Shown here: positions 44,845 through 54,991 of the stretch, in pieces
How positions within the stretch are numbered: the stretch's first letter is position 1
Layout of the letters: the number at the start of each line of letters is the position of its first letter
DNA from: Shinella sumterensis
Lineage (GTDB): Bacteria > Pseudomonadota > Alphaproteobacteria > Rhizobiales > Rhizobiaceae
Length of the DNA stretch: 64,000 nucleotides
Assembly (NCBI RefSeq): GCF_004514425.2
Contig: NZ_MYFN02000001.1
Span: 558,001 to 622,000, forward strand
Reading direction: 5' to 3'
The notes under the pieces: generated by a model
What the model saw: only the letters and a program-made list of their open reading frames with translations
Databases searched by the model: none
What the model was told of the DNA's origin: nothing
Program-made: the position numbers and the translations under genes

Positions 44845-45434
44845 AATCGCGCTATGACGATCCCGCCTTCGATGCGGGCGGCCGAGCCACACCGCTTCTC
44901 GGTGGACCGACTTTTGCGCTGCGCTTCCGCTTGATGCGGCTTGCGTGGCTGGTTGCGTGGCGCTGCCTTGCGGCCTGGACGCCGTCGCCCTTCCATCCCT
45001 GGCGAAATCTCCTGCTGCGACTATTCGGTGCGAAGGTTCACCCGACCGCGATCGTGCATGGCAGCACGGTCATCTGGTGGCCGGGCAATCTCACGATGGG
45101 ACGCAACGCCTCGATGGGGCCGGGTGTCATCTGCTACAATGTGGCGCCGGTGACGCTCGAGGCGCTCGCCGTCGTCTCGCAACGCGCGCATCTGTGCACG
45201 GGCACCCACGACATCCACAAGGCTTCCTTTCCGCTGATGGCGCGGCCCATCATGTTGCGTCACAAGGCATGGGTGGCCGCCGAAGCCTTCGTCGGACCGG
45301 GAACGGACGTGGGTGAGGGCGCGGTGCTGGGTGCGCGGGGCGTGGCGGTGAAGTCACTGGAGCCCTGGACGGTTTATGCCGGCAATCCGGCAAAGGCTGT
45401 CGCCAGCCGCCGGCGGAGCGCAGACGACATCTGA
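44841..45434 (+). CDS. Hexapeptide-repeat (LbetaH) acyltransferase, WcaF/colanic acid type
   Basis: 197 aa. ATG overlaps the polymerase stop by 4 bases. Left-handed beta-helix turns are seen from about residue 60 (VHPTAIVHGSTVIWW, GRNASMGPGVICYN, FVGPGTDVGEGAVLGARGVA). It ends with the usual VYAGNPAKAV. It probably adds acetyl groups to the glycan or its precursor. Confidence 0.85.
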   Translation: MKSRYDDPAFDAGGRATPLLGGPTFALRFRLMRLAWLVAWRCLAAWTPSPFHPWRNLLLRLFGAKVHPTAIVHGSTVIWWPGNLTMGRNASMGPGVICYNVAPVTLEALAVVSQRAHLCTGTHDIHKASFPLMARPIMLRHKAWVAAEAFVGPGTDVGEGAVLGARGVAVKSLEPWTVYAGNPAKAVASRRRSADDI

Positions 45435-45447
45435 CCCAAGTCCTGCC

Positions 45448-46644
45448 CTATCGTGTTGCTGCCGTCAGGCCGGGGTTTTCCGTCTTTGGGCTGTAGGCGT
45501 CGTAGAGGTTGATAGTCCGACGCGCGATCTGCGGCCAGGTATAGTTCTCGAACACCAGTCGGCGGCCCTTGTATCCCATGGCTGTCGCCGCGAGAGGATG
45601 GGAAAGCACATCGATCAAGGCGGTGGCGATCTCCATCGGATCGAGGCTGACGACAGCGCCCGCGCCTGCCGCGGCGACCTCCGGAAAATGGCAGGCATCG
45701 GTGATGACGACGGGCGTGCCGCAGGCAAGCGCCTCGGTAATGGCGATGCTGAATCCCTCCTGGCGGCTGGGCAGGCAGAAGCAGGCGGCCGCCGCGAAGG
45801 CTTTCAGTTTGGTGTCCCCATAGATCGGGCCGACCATGAACACCCGATGTTCCAGACCAAAGCGGCGCACGAGGTCGCGGAAGTCGTCCTCGGCGCCGCC
45901 ATCGGGGCCGGCGACGACGAGATCGACATCGGGGCATTGCCGTGCCACCAGCTGGAAGGCACTTGCGAGGAGATCGAGCCCCTTCTTGTAATGCAGCCGC
46001 GACAGGAAGAGCACGAAGCGCCGCCCGGCGGGCAAGCCGATCAGCGCGGGAAAGTCAGCCGCAGCCGGCAAGGTTTCGAATTCCTCGGTGAAGACACCGT
46101 TGGGAATGATCTCGGCCGGCGCCTTCAGGTGGAGGGGCCGCATGAGCTTCACTTCGTCGCGGTTCAGCGCATGGAGAAAGGCAGCACCGTCGAGCATGCG
46201 CCGGAAGGCAACGGCAAGGGCGAGACGTTTTTTCCAGGGCTTCTGGGAAAGGCTCCAGCTATCGAGCATTCCCGCAGGACAGACGCAATAGGGAATGCCG
46301 TTGCGCGTGGCGATGGCTGCCGCGCAGGCGAGGATGGGTTCCCATATGCCGTGCAGATGCACCTGCGCGCTGTCGGCGAGAACGCGGGCGAGGAAGGGGC
46401 GTGCCTTCAGGCACAGGATCGCCTCGATCGTGCCCGGCGGCGGCAGGATGTGCCAGACGACCCGCTGGAAGCCGGGAATGGCCGCCCCGAGCCGCGCGAC
46501 GCTGGCGAGGGTCCGGTCGTCCGCCTGGCTGATCACGCGGACATCGTGCCCGAGGCTTGCCTGCGCTGCGGCGAGCCGCATCACCACGGCCTGCGGCCCG
46601 CCGCTGTCAGGGTCGATCGAAGTGATGACATGGACGATCTTCAT
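45448..46644 (-). CDS. Glycosyltransferase family 4
   Basis: 398 aa, GT-B fold. It starts MKIVHVITSIDPDSGGPQAV and has the retaining-GT motif EGFSIAITEALACGTPVV with two Glu 7 residues apart. Its ATG overlaps the stop of the next upstream glycosyltransferase, the last gene of a three-transferase operon. Confidence 0.85.
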   Translation of the reverse strand: MKIVHVITSIDPDSGGPQAVVMRLAAAQASLGHDVRVISQADDRTLASVARLGAAIPGFQRVVWHILPPPGTIEAILCLKARPFLARVLADSAQVHLHGIWEPILACAAAIATRNGIPYCVCPAGMLDSWSLSQKPWKKRLALAVAFRRMLDGAAFLHALNRDEVKLMRPLHLKAPAEIIPNGVFTEEFETLPAAADFPALIGLPAGRRFVLFLSRLHYKKGLDLLASAFQLVARQCPDVDLVVAGPDGGAEDDFRDLVRRFGLEHRVFMVGPIYGDTKLKAFAAAACFCLPSRQEGFSIAITEALACGTPVVITDACHFPEVAAAGAGAVVSLDPMEIATALIDVLSHPLAATAMGYKGRRLVFENYTWPQIARRTINLYDAYSPKTENPGLTAATR

Positions 46645-47873
46645 GCAGTGGATCCGTTGAGTGAGGACAGCACGCCGAGAAGGCGCGCGCCGTATTGTTC
46701 GACGGTGTACTCCTTTGCGCGAAGCCGGGCGTTCGCGGCCATGGTCGCGCGCACATCTTCGTTGTCGGCAAGGTAGCGCACCGCATCGACGATGGCTTGC
46801 GGATCCCGCTCCGGCACGATCAACCCTTCCACGCCATCGCGCACGACGCTTCCGGTGCTGTAGGTGGTGATGACGGGAAGCCCGCAGGCCAGTGCTTCAT
46901 AGACGACGGTCGCCGATCCCTCGCAAAGCGAAGGCAACAGGAAGACGTCCGCCCAGCGATACTCGTCTGCGATCGCTGCACGCGGGACGATTCCCCTCAG
47001 CTCGATCGACCGGCTCAGCCGGCGGCGGACCGGTTCAGGCAATCGGTCGGGGCCTGCCATGCGCATGCGCACGGCGGCGCCAAGGCGTTCGGCGGCTTGC
47101 AGCACATAGGGCGAGCCCTTGCGCAGGCCGACCTCGCCGATCGTCAATATGCGCAACGGTCCCGGTGCGCGAACCCTAGCGCTTGAATGATCCGTCGCAT
47201 CGACGCCGTAGGGGACGACCACGCAGCGCTCTGCCGGAACGCCCTCGACAACGACATGGTCGCGCACGAATTCCGAAGGGCAAACGATACGGTCGGCCAG
47301 CGCCCATTCGGCGCGCTCGCGCGCCGCGAAGGCCTCGGCATGGGGATTGGTTTGCACCGGCCCAGCCCATTCCGGGAAGCGGCGCATCTCCTCCGCGAGA
47401 ATATTTTCCACGACGGCGCGCGGCGCGATCATCTGCTCCACGGCCACCCAAAGGCCCTGCCGCTTCGCCGCCTGCATCTGCTCCAGTGCGTCGCCGCTAT
47501 AGGCGTAGAGGCCTGCGGCATTGTGAAAGCCGTGCGTTGCGACGAGGGTCGAGAACCGGCTGCCGGCCCAGACGGCGTGCGACGCTTCTTCCGCCGCATC
47601 CTCGATGCGCAGGCGGCGGATGGCGGAGCGGACGCCGAACAGGGGGAAATCCGTAATCAGCTCCGGCGGCACGCCATTCGGGACCCGCCCGACCAACCGC
47701 TGTACCGAACGGGGCAGCAGGGCAGGTGGCAGGAGGCGCAGCAGCGCCGGCCAACTTTTCGTGCCGCAGATATCGGTGAAGAAATGGCCAAGTCGCCCTT
47801 CCTTCGCCAGGATGCGGGCGACGGCATAATGCATGCGGGCACCGAGTTGGCTGACGACGACGGTCTGGGTCAT
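46641..47873 (-). CDS. Glycosyltransferase family 4
   Basis: 410 aa, GT-B fold. N-terminus VVVSQLGARMHYAVARILA; the C-terminal domain has RILTIGEVGLRKGSPYVLQAA and EGSATVVYEALACGLPVITT with the Glu pair. Middle gene of the operon, overlapping both neighbours by 4 bases. Confidence 0.85.
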   Translation of the reverse strand: MTQTVVVSQLGARMHYAVARILAKEGRLGHFFTDICGTKSWPALLRLLPPALLPRSVQRLVGRVPNGVPPELITDFPLFGVRSAIRRLRIEDAAEEASHAVWAGSRFSTLVATHGFHNAAGLYAYSGDALEQMQAAKRQGLWVAVEQMIAPRAVVENILAEEMRRFPEWAGPVQTNPHAEAFAARERAEWALADRIVCPSEFVRDHVVVEGVPAERCVVVPYGVDATDHSSARVRAPGPLRILTIGEVGLRKGSPYVLQAAERLGAAVRMRMAGPDRLPEPVRRRLSRSIELRGIVPRAAIADEYRWADVFLLPSLCEGSATVVYEALACGLPVITTYSTGSVVRDGVEGLIVPERDPQAIVDAVRYLADNEDVRATMAANARLRAKEYTVEQYGARLLGVLSSLNGSTA

Positions 47874-49132
47874 GACGGTCGGTGCTCCAGCATGATGGTG
47901 CCTGCCGGAACGGGTTCCTTTTCGGCGATCTCGGCGAGAAGAGCGCTCCAGGTGGTCAAAGCGCGGTCATAGGCATAGTCGGCTTCCAGCACGGCTCGCG
48001 CGGTTGCACCCATTGCCGCAACCCTTTCGGGGTCGGCGGCGAGATCGGATATGGTTTCGGCCAGCGTTTCCGCTTCGCCGATTTCGATATTGACGCCGCA
48101 CCGCTCGGCGGCCACCACAGCCGCGACACTACCCCTGGGATCGCCGATGAAAAGAGTGGGTTTTCCGGCGGCCAGGATGCCGTAGAACTTGCTGGGAATG
48201 ATGCAGTGCTCAAGGCAGGGCAGCAGGGAGACGACGTGGAGGTCCGGCACGCCGAGGCTTTCGGACAACTGCCTCGCCGGTTGCAACGGCTTGAACTCGA
48301 CATTGGCAAGGCCGCGCGCGCGGACGGCTTCCATGACGGATTGCAGCTTGTGGCCGCCCCCGACCATGAGGAAGCGGACGTTCGGATGGTCCTTCAAAAG
48401 CGTTGCTGCTTCGATCAGCGTCTCGAATTCGTGGGCGCGGCCGAAATTGCCGGAATAGCCGACGACGAACTTTCCCGCATAGCCCCAGGCGGCGCGCAAC
48501 GGGTTATCTTCCTTCGCGACGGGGTGGATTTCGGCGGCGTCGGACCAATGGTGCAGCACGCGGATCCGTTTCGCGGGCAGGCCGCGCGCCACGAGATAGT
48601 CCGCCATCCGCTCCGTCGGGCAGATCGTCAACCGCGAATGTGTGATCGACCGGTCGCGCAGCCATGCCGCAAACCGGCCGAGGATCGGTGCCGTGCGCAG
48701 AAGACCGAGTTCGATTGCCGTTTCCGGAAAGAGGTCCATGACCCAGTTCACCATCCGGCCGCCGCGCAGCCAGATGGGCAGTGCGCAGGCAAGCGAGATC
48801 AGCGGCGGATCGGTGCACACGACGACGACATCGCCGCGCCTGATGTTGCGGGAGAGCCAGGCGAAGGCCGAAAGATGGAAAGACAGGTAATCGGCCGCCC
48901 GGCCGGGCAAGCTGCCCCGACCGAAGCGCGAGGTGGGTAGCCGCACGACGTCGACGCCCGAACAGGTTTCGCGCCCGGCTAGTGTGGCACCGGCGTCGTC
49001 GTGCAGCGTACGGCTGGCAAGAACGGTGATCCTGCCGCCCTGCCGCGCAAGGCCGAATGCCAGCGCGGATACCATTCGGCTCGTCGCCGACTGGTCCGGC
49101 TGGAAGTACCGGTTTACGAAGATCGTCCTCAT
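47870..49132 (-). CDS. Glycosyltransferase family 4 (WbuB/WcaI-like)
   Basis: 420 aa from ATG 49132 with GGGCGG upstream. N-terminus [20 protein letters not shown] is typical of WcaI-type transferases. The usual E-x7-E is replaced by [18 protein letters not shown]. First gene of the minus-strand operon, divergent from gmd. Confidence 0.84.
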   Translation of the reverse strand: MRTIFVNRYFQPDQSATSRMVSALAFGLARQGGRITVLASRTLHDDAGATLAGRETCSGVDVVRLPTSRFGRGSLPGRAADYLSFHLSAFAWLSRNIRRGDVVVVCTDPPLISLACALPIWLRGGRMVNWVMDLFPETAIELGLLRTAPILGRFAAWLRDRSITHSRLTICPTERMADYLVARGLPAKRIRVLHHWSDAAEIHPVAKEDNPLRAAWGYAGKFVVGYSGNFGRAHEFETLIEAATLLKDHPNVRFLMVGGGHKLQSVMEAVRARGLANVEFKPLQPARQLSESLGVPDLHVVSLLPCLEHCIIPSKFYGILAAGKPTLFIGDPRGSVAAVVAAERCGVNIEIGEAETLAETISDLAADPERVAAMGATARAVLEADYAYDRALTTWSALLAEIAEKEPVPAGTIMLEHRPS

Positions 49133-49404
49133 GGAGCCGCCCCGCATGTTCTCCTGCGAGCCGTGATCTTGGCAGCGGAGCCGCGGGCGACAAGTTCTCC
49201 AATGGCGCTAGCGGATATGTTGTCCTCCCACCCGGTCTACGCCTTCCGGCGTATCGGGCGGTGACATCACCCATCCGACGGTCGGCGAACCGTCGTCCAT
49301 CCCCCGAACGGTCACCTTGTCGGTCAAACTATCCTGGCGCTAACTCAGCCGACGGTGTGCGGAGGATCGTGCACGGCATTTCCTCGTGTGAAAGCTGGTG
49401 GCGC
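49133..49404. promoter_or_regulatory. Divergent intergenic region between the glycosyltransferase operon and gmd
   Basis: 272 bases without a gene. It holds a perfect 7-bp inverted repeat CGACGGT-N6-ACCGTCG at 49276-49295, and ACGGT recurs at 49306 and 49350, so it may be a regulatory site for both operons. No clear -35/-10 pair was found. Confidence 0.35.
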
Positions 49405-50475
49405 ATGTCTGAAAAGAAAGCCTTGATCATCGGCGTGACGGGCCAGGACGGCTCCTATCTCACCGAACTCCTTCTGGAAAAAGGATACCGGGTGCACGGT
49501 CTCAAGCGGCGCTCATCCTCCTTCAACACGGCCCGCGTCGATCACCTCTATGTCGACCCACGTTCGCCCGACGTGCGTTTCCACATGCATTTCGGCGACC
49601 TGACGGATGCGACGAACCTCTGCCGGGTCATCCAGGAGGTGTGCCCGGACGAAATCTATAATCTCGGCGCGCAGAGCCACGTGCAGGTGAGCTTCGAGAC
49701 ACCGGAATACACCGCCAATACCGACGCGCTCGGCACGCTGCGTCTGCTGGAGGCCATGCGCCTGTTGAAGGTAGGAGATCATTGCCGCTTCTACCAGGCG
49801 TCGACCTCCGAACTCTTCGGCGGCCTCGGTGAGACGCCGCAGCGGGAGGGTACGCCCTTCCATCCGCGCAGCCCCTATGCCGCGGCCAAGCTCTACGCGT
49901 ACTGGATGACGGTCAACTATCGCGAGGCTTACGGCTTCCATGCCTCGAACGGCATTCTCTTCAACCATGAAAGCCCGCGTCGCGGGGAAACCTTCGTCAC
50001 ACGCAAGATCACCCGGGCGGTCGCCGCGATCGAATGGGGGCTGCAGGACAAGCTCTTCCTCGGCAATCTCGACGCCAAGCGCGACTGGGGCCATGCGCGT
50101 GACTATGTCGAGGGCATGTGGCGCATCGTTCAGCAGGACGTTCCCGACGATTATGTACTTGCGACCGGCACCACCCATACCGTGCGGGAATTCGTCGAGC
50201 GTGCCTTCGAAGTCGTCGGGAAGTCCATCGAATGGGATGGCGTCGGCGTCGACGAGATCGGTTACGACCGCCGCAGCGGCCGCACCCTGATACAGATCGA
50301 CCCGCGCTACTTCCGGCCGGCTGAGGTGGATATTCTGCTCGGCGATGCCAGCAAGGCGCGCGACAGGCTGGGCTGGCAGCAGACCGTGTCCTTCGAGGAT
50401 CTCATCTCGGAAATGGTGGAATCGGATCTGCGCGTCATCACGAGGGAGGAAGGCCGCAATGATCTCCACGGATGA
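49405..50475 (+). CDS. gmd: GDP-mannose 4,6-dehydratase
   Basis: 356 aa. SDR fold with [19 protein letters not shown], the dehydratase active-site segment [10 protein letters not shown] and [11 protein letters not shown] (Tyr-x3-Lys). [14 protein letters not shown] and [19 protein letters not shown] are typical of GMD. It makes GDP-4-keto-6-deoxymannose; the next gene overlaps by 17 bases and completes GDP-L-fucose. Confidence 0.93.
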   Translation: MSEKKALIIGVTGQDGSYLTELLLEKGYRVHGLKRRSSSFNTARVDHLYVDPRSPDVRFHMHFGDLTDATNLCRVIQEVCPDEIYNLGAQSHVQVSFETPEYTANTDALGTLRLLEAMRLLKVGDHCRFYQASTSELFGGLGETPQREGTPFHPRSPYAAAKLYAYWMTVNYREAYGFHASNGILFNHESPRRGETFVTRKITRAVAAIEWGLQDKLFLGNLDAKRDWGHARDYVEGMWRIVQQDVPDDYVLATGTTHTVREFVERAFEVVGKSIEWDGVGVDEIGYDRRSGRTLIQIDPRYFRPAEVDILLGDASKARDRLGWQQTVSFEDLISEMVESDLRVITREEGRNDLHG

Positions 50476-51448
50476 CAAGACGGCGCTATCGTACGATCTG
50501 CGCGGCAAGCGGGTCTGGGTCGCCGGTCATTCGGGAATGGTCGGCTCCGCCCTTCTGCGACGGCTCAAGCGGGAGCGGTGTGATATCCAGACCGTCTCGC
50601 ATGCCGAGGTGGACCTGACGCGCCAGTCCGAGACCGAAAACTGGATGCGCAAGGCGCGCCCCGAAGCAATCTTTATTGCATCCGCGCGCGTCGGCGGCAT
50701 CGGGGCGAATGCGCGCTATCCCGCGGAATTCCTGTCGGAAAACGTGCTCATCCTCGTCAATGTCATCAGGACGGCGTCGGAACTTGGCGTCGAGAAACTG
50801 ATGTGCCTGGGATCGAGCTGCATCTATCCCAAACATGCCGAGCAGCCCATCCACGAGGATGCGCTTTTGACGGGCAGCCTGGAGCCGACGAATGAAGCCT
50901 ACGCGCTTGCCAAGATCACCGGTCTGAAGCTCGCCGCCGCCTATGCGGAGCAATATGGCCGCCGCTTCATCTCAATCATGCCGACCAACCTTTACGGCCA
51001 GAACGACAATTTCGATCTCGACCATTCCCATGTGATCCCCGCGCTGATCCGCAAGATGCATGATGCGAAGGTGGCCCACCGCGACAGCGTCGTTGTCTGG
51101 GGAACGGGCACGCCGAAGCGGGAATTCCTGCATGTCGACGACCTTGCGGATGCCTGCGTTTTCCTGATGAAGGCATATGAGAGCCCGAAGCCGATCAATG
51201 TCGGATCGGGGGAGGAGATTTCCATCGGCGAACTGGCGTTCCTGATCGCCGACATCGTCGATTATCGCGGCCACATCGTCTTCGATGCCTTCAAGCCGGA
51301 CGGCGCGCCCCGCAAGCTTCTGGACACGTCCCGGCTCCGCGCGCTCGGTTGGTCGCATGAGACGCAGCTTCGCACCGGCATCCGCGACCTGTATCAGCGA
51401 TGGAGAGAAAGCGACCGCAAGCCCGCCGCGCGACAGGATTATCCCTGA
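50459..51448 (+). CDS. fcl: GDP-L-fucose synthase (GDP-4-keto-6-deoxymannose epimerase/reductase)
   Basis: 329 aa, with GGAGGAAGG before ATG 50459. Motifs [24 protein letters not shown] and [11 protein letters not shown] are those of WcaG/Fcl. It converts the Gmd product to GDP-L-fucose with NADPH. Ends 10 bases into the convergent sensor-kinase gene. Confidence 0.93.
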   Translation: MISTDDKTALSYDLRGKRVWVAGHSGMVGSALLRRLKRERCDIQTVSHAEVDLTRQSETENWMRKARPEAIFIASARVGGIGANARYPAEFLSENVLILVNVIRTASELGVEKLMCLGSSCIYPKHAEQPIHEDALLTGSLEPTNEAYALAKITGLKLAAAYAEQYGRRFISIMPTNLYGQNDNFDLDHSHVIPALIRKMHDAKVAHRDSVVVWGTGTPKREFLHVDDLADACVFLMKAYESPKPINVGSGEEISIGELAFLIADIVDYRGHIVFDAFKPDGAPRKLLDTSRLRALGWSHETQLRTGIRDLYQRWRESDRKPAARQDYP

Positions 51449-54400
51449 TCGGTCTGCGCCAGCATGACCAGCCGTGCGAGCGCCGGAAGGGATCTGACCT
51501 GCATGCGCCGCATGATCGCCGCACGATGGGCTTCGACCGTGCGCTGGCTGAGGTCCAGATCCTGGGCGATGATCTTGCTGGGCTGGCCGGCAAGCACCCG
51601 GTCGAGGATTTCCCGCTGGCGATCCGTCAGGTGTGCCAGCCGGGACTTCGCTTCCAACTGTCTTTTGTTCTCGGCGCCTGTGTTGGAGCTGCGCGAAAGA
51701 GCCTCGGTGATGCTCGCGAGCAGATCGGCGGGGCTGACCGGCTTCTCGATGAAATCGGATGCCCCTGCCTTCATCGCCGCGACTGCGGTTGCGACATCGC
51801 CCGCGCCGGTGATCATGACGATCGGCAGCTTCACCCCGCGCCCGCGCAGTGTGCGTAGAACGTCCAGTCCGCTCATGCCCGGGAGCCTCATGTCGATCAC
51901 GAGGCATCCCAAGGCCGCGCTGTCGAGTGTCGCAAGAATGGTCTCGCCATTGGGAAATGTCTGTACACGATGCCCCTCCGCTTCGAAGAACTCCTGCAAG
52001 GATTCTCTCGTGTCGCGGTTGTCCTCGACGACGAAGATCGTCGGTGTATCGGGCGAAGGAGCCCGGATGTCCGGCGGCGGCGCTGCGGTGTGCTCGATCC
52101 TGCTCGCCTGCAGCAGGAGCTGGATCGCCTTGAGGAGATCGCCGAGGCTCACCGGCTTGGGCATGTACAGGCAATCCTCGGACGACAGAATGCGCAGGGC
52201 TTCTGCCGTGATATCTCCGGTAAGGATGATCGTGGGGATGCTGCGGCCCAGGATCGAGCGAATCCTCCTGGCGACATCTATGCCGTTCGCCCCGTCTGGA
52301 AGATTGTAGTCGGCCAGGATCAGCGTGGGAGCCACGGTGCCCTTGGCAACGAGGTCCATTGCGGTTGCGCCATCGTCTGCGGCATAGACAAGGTGCTGTT
52401 CGTCGCGCAGCCCGATCTCGATCAGGCTGCGGACCTTCCTGTCATCTTCAACCACGAGAATGGTGCCATGCAGAGCCGGCCCCGGCTGGTTGCGTCTCTT
52501 CATCGGTGGTGGTGCGTGCTGTACGTCTTCCCGGCCAAGCGCGACATGGACGGAGAAGACCGAACCCTTGCCCGGCACGGAGCGAACCTGAATGCGGTGG
52601 CCGAGCAGCGTGCTCAGGCGCTTGACGATGGAAAGGCCGAGGCCGAGGCCGAGATCGGTTTGGGCTGCCATGTCGGTTCCATCGCCGATTGCCTGATGGT
52701 ACTCGTCGAAAATGGTCTGGAGTTCATGGGCCGCAATGCCGACGCCGCTGTCCCAGATTTCAATGGTGAGCGCGTCCTCGTGCCTGCGACACCCTAGCAG
52801 GATCTTGCCCCGCCGCGTGTACTTGAGCGCGTTCGACATCAGATTGCGGATCATCTGTTCGAGAAGCCGCGGATCGGTCCGAACCAGCAGGCTCGACGGT
52901 ACAAAGCGGAGAGAGAGCCCCTTTTCCATGGCGCCGTAGCTGAATTCGTCGTTCAGGCGTTGCAGAACGTCGTTGACCCTGCATGTCATGATGCGCGGAT
53001 AGACCGTGCCCGCCTCGATCTTGTTTATGTCCAGCAGGGCGTTCAGCATGCCGGACATCGATATGAGTGTATCGCGGAAGCTACGAACGAGCTTCTGGGA
53101 GCGTTCCCCCTCTACCGATTTCTCCAAGAGGCCTTGCAGGAGCGCGAGCGACTGAAGCGGTTGGCGCAGGTCGTGGCTTGCCGTGGCGAGGAAGCGGGAC
53201 TTTGCCGCATTGGCGCGTTCCGCCGCCCGCTTTGCCCGCGTGAGCGCTTCATGGGCACGGTGTTGCGCGGATACGTCCGAAAAGGTGATGACGACACCTT
53301 CCGTGCCGCCTTCACGGGTTCTGTACGGCACGACGCGGCGCATATGCCAGGCGCCGTTCGCCATGCGGATTTCGCGCTCCCTGGCGACGCCGTCGTTCAG
53401 AACCGCCGCAGCGTCGCCGAGCAGGGTCGGATCCGGCGCGCGCGCGTTGATGTCCGCCAAATGCCGGCCGACATCGCCCATCGTGACATCGAAAACCGAG
53501 CGTGTTGCCGGCGTGAAATAGCGGATGTTCAGGTGGCGATCGAGGAAGACGGTGGCGACGTCAGTGCTGTACAGCATGTTCTCGATGACGCTCGCTGTTG
53601 CGCCCTGAAGCGGTTCATCGCTCTGCTCTTCGTGAAAAGGCAGGGCGGCGGCCACCGGACTTGGCCCGGCCGTATCGAGAAAGCTGACGAGAAAAAGATC
53701 CTCGCCACCGCTCGTCATCGGCTGCACGGCGATATCGTAGCGCAGTCGTGCGTCAGGAATGCCTTGGTGCAGGCCGACCGCCATCGTGCGTCCCTTTTCC
53801 TCATCGGCCCGATGCAGTGCGGAGCGGAGTTCGGCGTGCAGGCTGCGCGGAATGATGGCGAAAAGGTTCTGTTTTGGATTGTCGGGTAAGGCGCGCAGAT
53901 AGCGTTGCACCGGACCGAGCCAATAGAGGCATTGGTGCTTCCGGTTGATCAATACCGTGGCCGGGGCGTAGCCCTCCAGGATCGCGCGGCGACAGAGGTC
54001 GGCTAGCTCCGACTGCTCCGATAAAGGCGTCCGTTCCGTTTGTACGACGATATTGGGACCAATTGCCTCAGTGCCCTGCGGGTGCAGGGCCTGCGCGATC
54101 GCCGATAGCGGCATGAGATGTTCCGCAAAGTCCGGATCGATCGTGTTTTCGGAAACGCGTTCATCGTCGATTTCGGCTGGATCCCGTACATAGATGCGCC
54201 CGCCGGCTTCTCGAAGAAGACGGATGCCGATGTTTGCGCGAACGCCGGTGGCGGAAAGGGCAACAGCCGTGGCGCGCGCGCCGTACTCGTCGGCGAGAGA
54301 ACGCAGCAGGATATCGTAAGACGTCTGCATGCCTTGGGAAAAAGGCGGTTTGATGAGACGGATCGTGTCGTTCTTCAGAACGATGTACCCGCCGGGCGGA

Positions 54401-54729
54401 ACGATGAAGAGATGTTCCGGCGCCAGCGCAAGGCCATCCGCCGCGTGGGCGACCGTCCTGTTCATATCGCTCGAAAAGAACTCGACCAACCGGGTTTGGG
54501 GAGCGCCGTCCTCATGTTGCACGAGGACAAAGGCGTTGCCACCACCCAATGGCACGGCCCTCAGCAGGGTCCGGCAGGCATCGAGTTCGCCGGCTGACGC
54601 GCTGATCGCGACGACGCCAGCGACAGGGTCTCCGGGGGCAGAGTTGCCTCCAGACGAAGTTCCCGGAAAAGGTCGAACTAAACCCATGGGTGCAATCTCA
54701 ATAAAAATGCACGCAAAGTGAGAATTCAC
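51439..54729 (-). CDS. Hybrid sensor/regulator fusion: degenerate CheB, PAS, histidine kinase, two receivers and LuxR-type HTH
   Basis: 1096 aa counted from GTG 54729; ATG 54687 is an alternative. Domains: CheB-like esterase (about 36-215), PAS-like (about 250-350), PAS (about 380-490), HisKA with H519 (ATASHDLRQP), HATPase with N-box NLMSNALKYT and G-box DLGLGLGLSIVK, receiver 1 with D807, receiver 2 with D946 (FixJ-like), and a LuxR/FixJ HTH (about 1033-1092). In the CheB part Ser45 and His72 align with catalytic residues, but the expected Asp is Asn166 (TGVRANIG), so it is probably inactive. Sensing, phosphotransfer and DNA binding are thus in one chain. Probably regulates the glycan genes around it. 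Confidence 0.85.
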   Translation of the reverse strand: MNSHFACIFIEIAPMGLVRPFPGTSSGGNSAPGDPVAGVVAISASAGELDACRTLLRAVPLGGGNAFVLVQHEDGAPQTRLVEFFSSDMNRTVAHAADGLALAPEHLFIVPPGGYIVLKNDTIRLIKPPFSQGMQTSYDILLRSLADEYGARATAVALSATGVRANIGIRLLREAGGRIYVRDPAEIDDERVSENTIDPDFAEHLMPLSAIAQALHPQGTEAIGPNIVVQTERTPLSEQSELADLCRRAILEGYAPATVLINRKHQCLYWLGPVQRYLRALPDNPKQNLFAIIPRSLHAELRSALHRADEEKGRTMAVGLHQGIPDARLRYDIAVQPMTSGGEDLFLVSFLDTAGPSPVAAALPFHEEQSDEPLQGATASVIENMLYSTDVATVFLDRHLNIRYFTPATRSVFDVTMGDVGRHLADINARAPDPTLLGDAAAVLNDGVAREREIRMANGAWHMRRVVPYRTREGGTEGVVITFSDVSAQHRAHEALTRAKRAAERANAAKSRFLATASHDLRQPLQSLALLQGLLEKSVEGERSQKLVRSFRDTLISMSGMLNALLDINKIEAGTVYPRIMTCRVNDVLQRLNDEFSYGAMEKGLSLRFVPSSLLVRTDPRLLEQMIRNLMSNALKYTRRGKILLGCRRHEDALTIEIWDSGVGIAAHELQTIFDEYHQAIGDGTDMAAQTDLGLGLGLSIVKRLSTLLGHRIQVRSVPGKGSVFSVHVALGREDVQHAPPPMKRRNQPGPALHGTILVVEDDRKVRSLIEIGLRDEQHLVYAADDGATAMDLVAKGTVAPTLILADYNLPDGANGIDVARRIRSILGRSIPTIILTGDITAEALRILSSEDCLYMPKPVSLGDLLKAIQLLLQASRIEHTAAPPPDIRAPSPDTPTIFVVEDNRDTRESLQEFFEAEGHRVQTFPNGETILATLDSAALGCLVIDMRLPGMSGLDVLRTLRGRGVKLPIVMITGAGDVATAVAAMKAGASDFIEKPVSPADLLASITEALSRSSNTGAENKRQLEAKSRLAHLTDRQREILDRVLAGQPSKIIAQDLDLSQRTVEAHRAAIMRRMQVRSLPALARLVMLAQTDQG

Positions 54730-54991
54730 CAGGCTTATATTGAGCTCATCATAGTATAGGCGTCGTTATCCTGATTGCATACCCGCGGACATACGTATTT
54801 TCCGAATCTGTTCGCGGGAATCCCATTTTGATATGGATTTAAAATTGTAAAAGGCAATGAAGAAAAGAATAAAATTTATTCCATATACGTTTATCTGATG
54901 TGCCGTCCTGGGAGAATTTTATCCCGCTGGGGGCTTGTTTATTAGAGAGCGATTCTCTTGATTTATTTTCCCAATCGCTGGGGGTGACACG
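54730..54991. promoter_or_regulatory. AT-rich divergent regulatory region
   Basis: 262 bases, much richer in A and T than the rest of the window, between the sensor fusion and the LuxR-type gene. It holds two copies of CGCTGGGGG (54925-54933 and 54976-54984, the second next to the ribosome site) and an inverted repeat AGAGA-N5-TCTCT at 54944-54958. Probably bound by regulators; the precise promoters are unclear. Confidence 0.45.
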
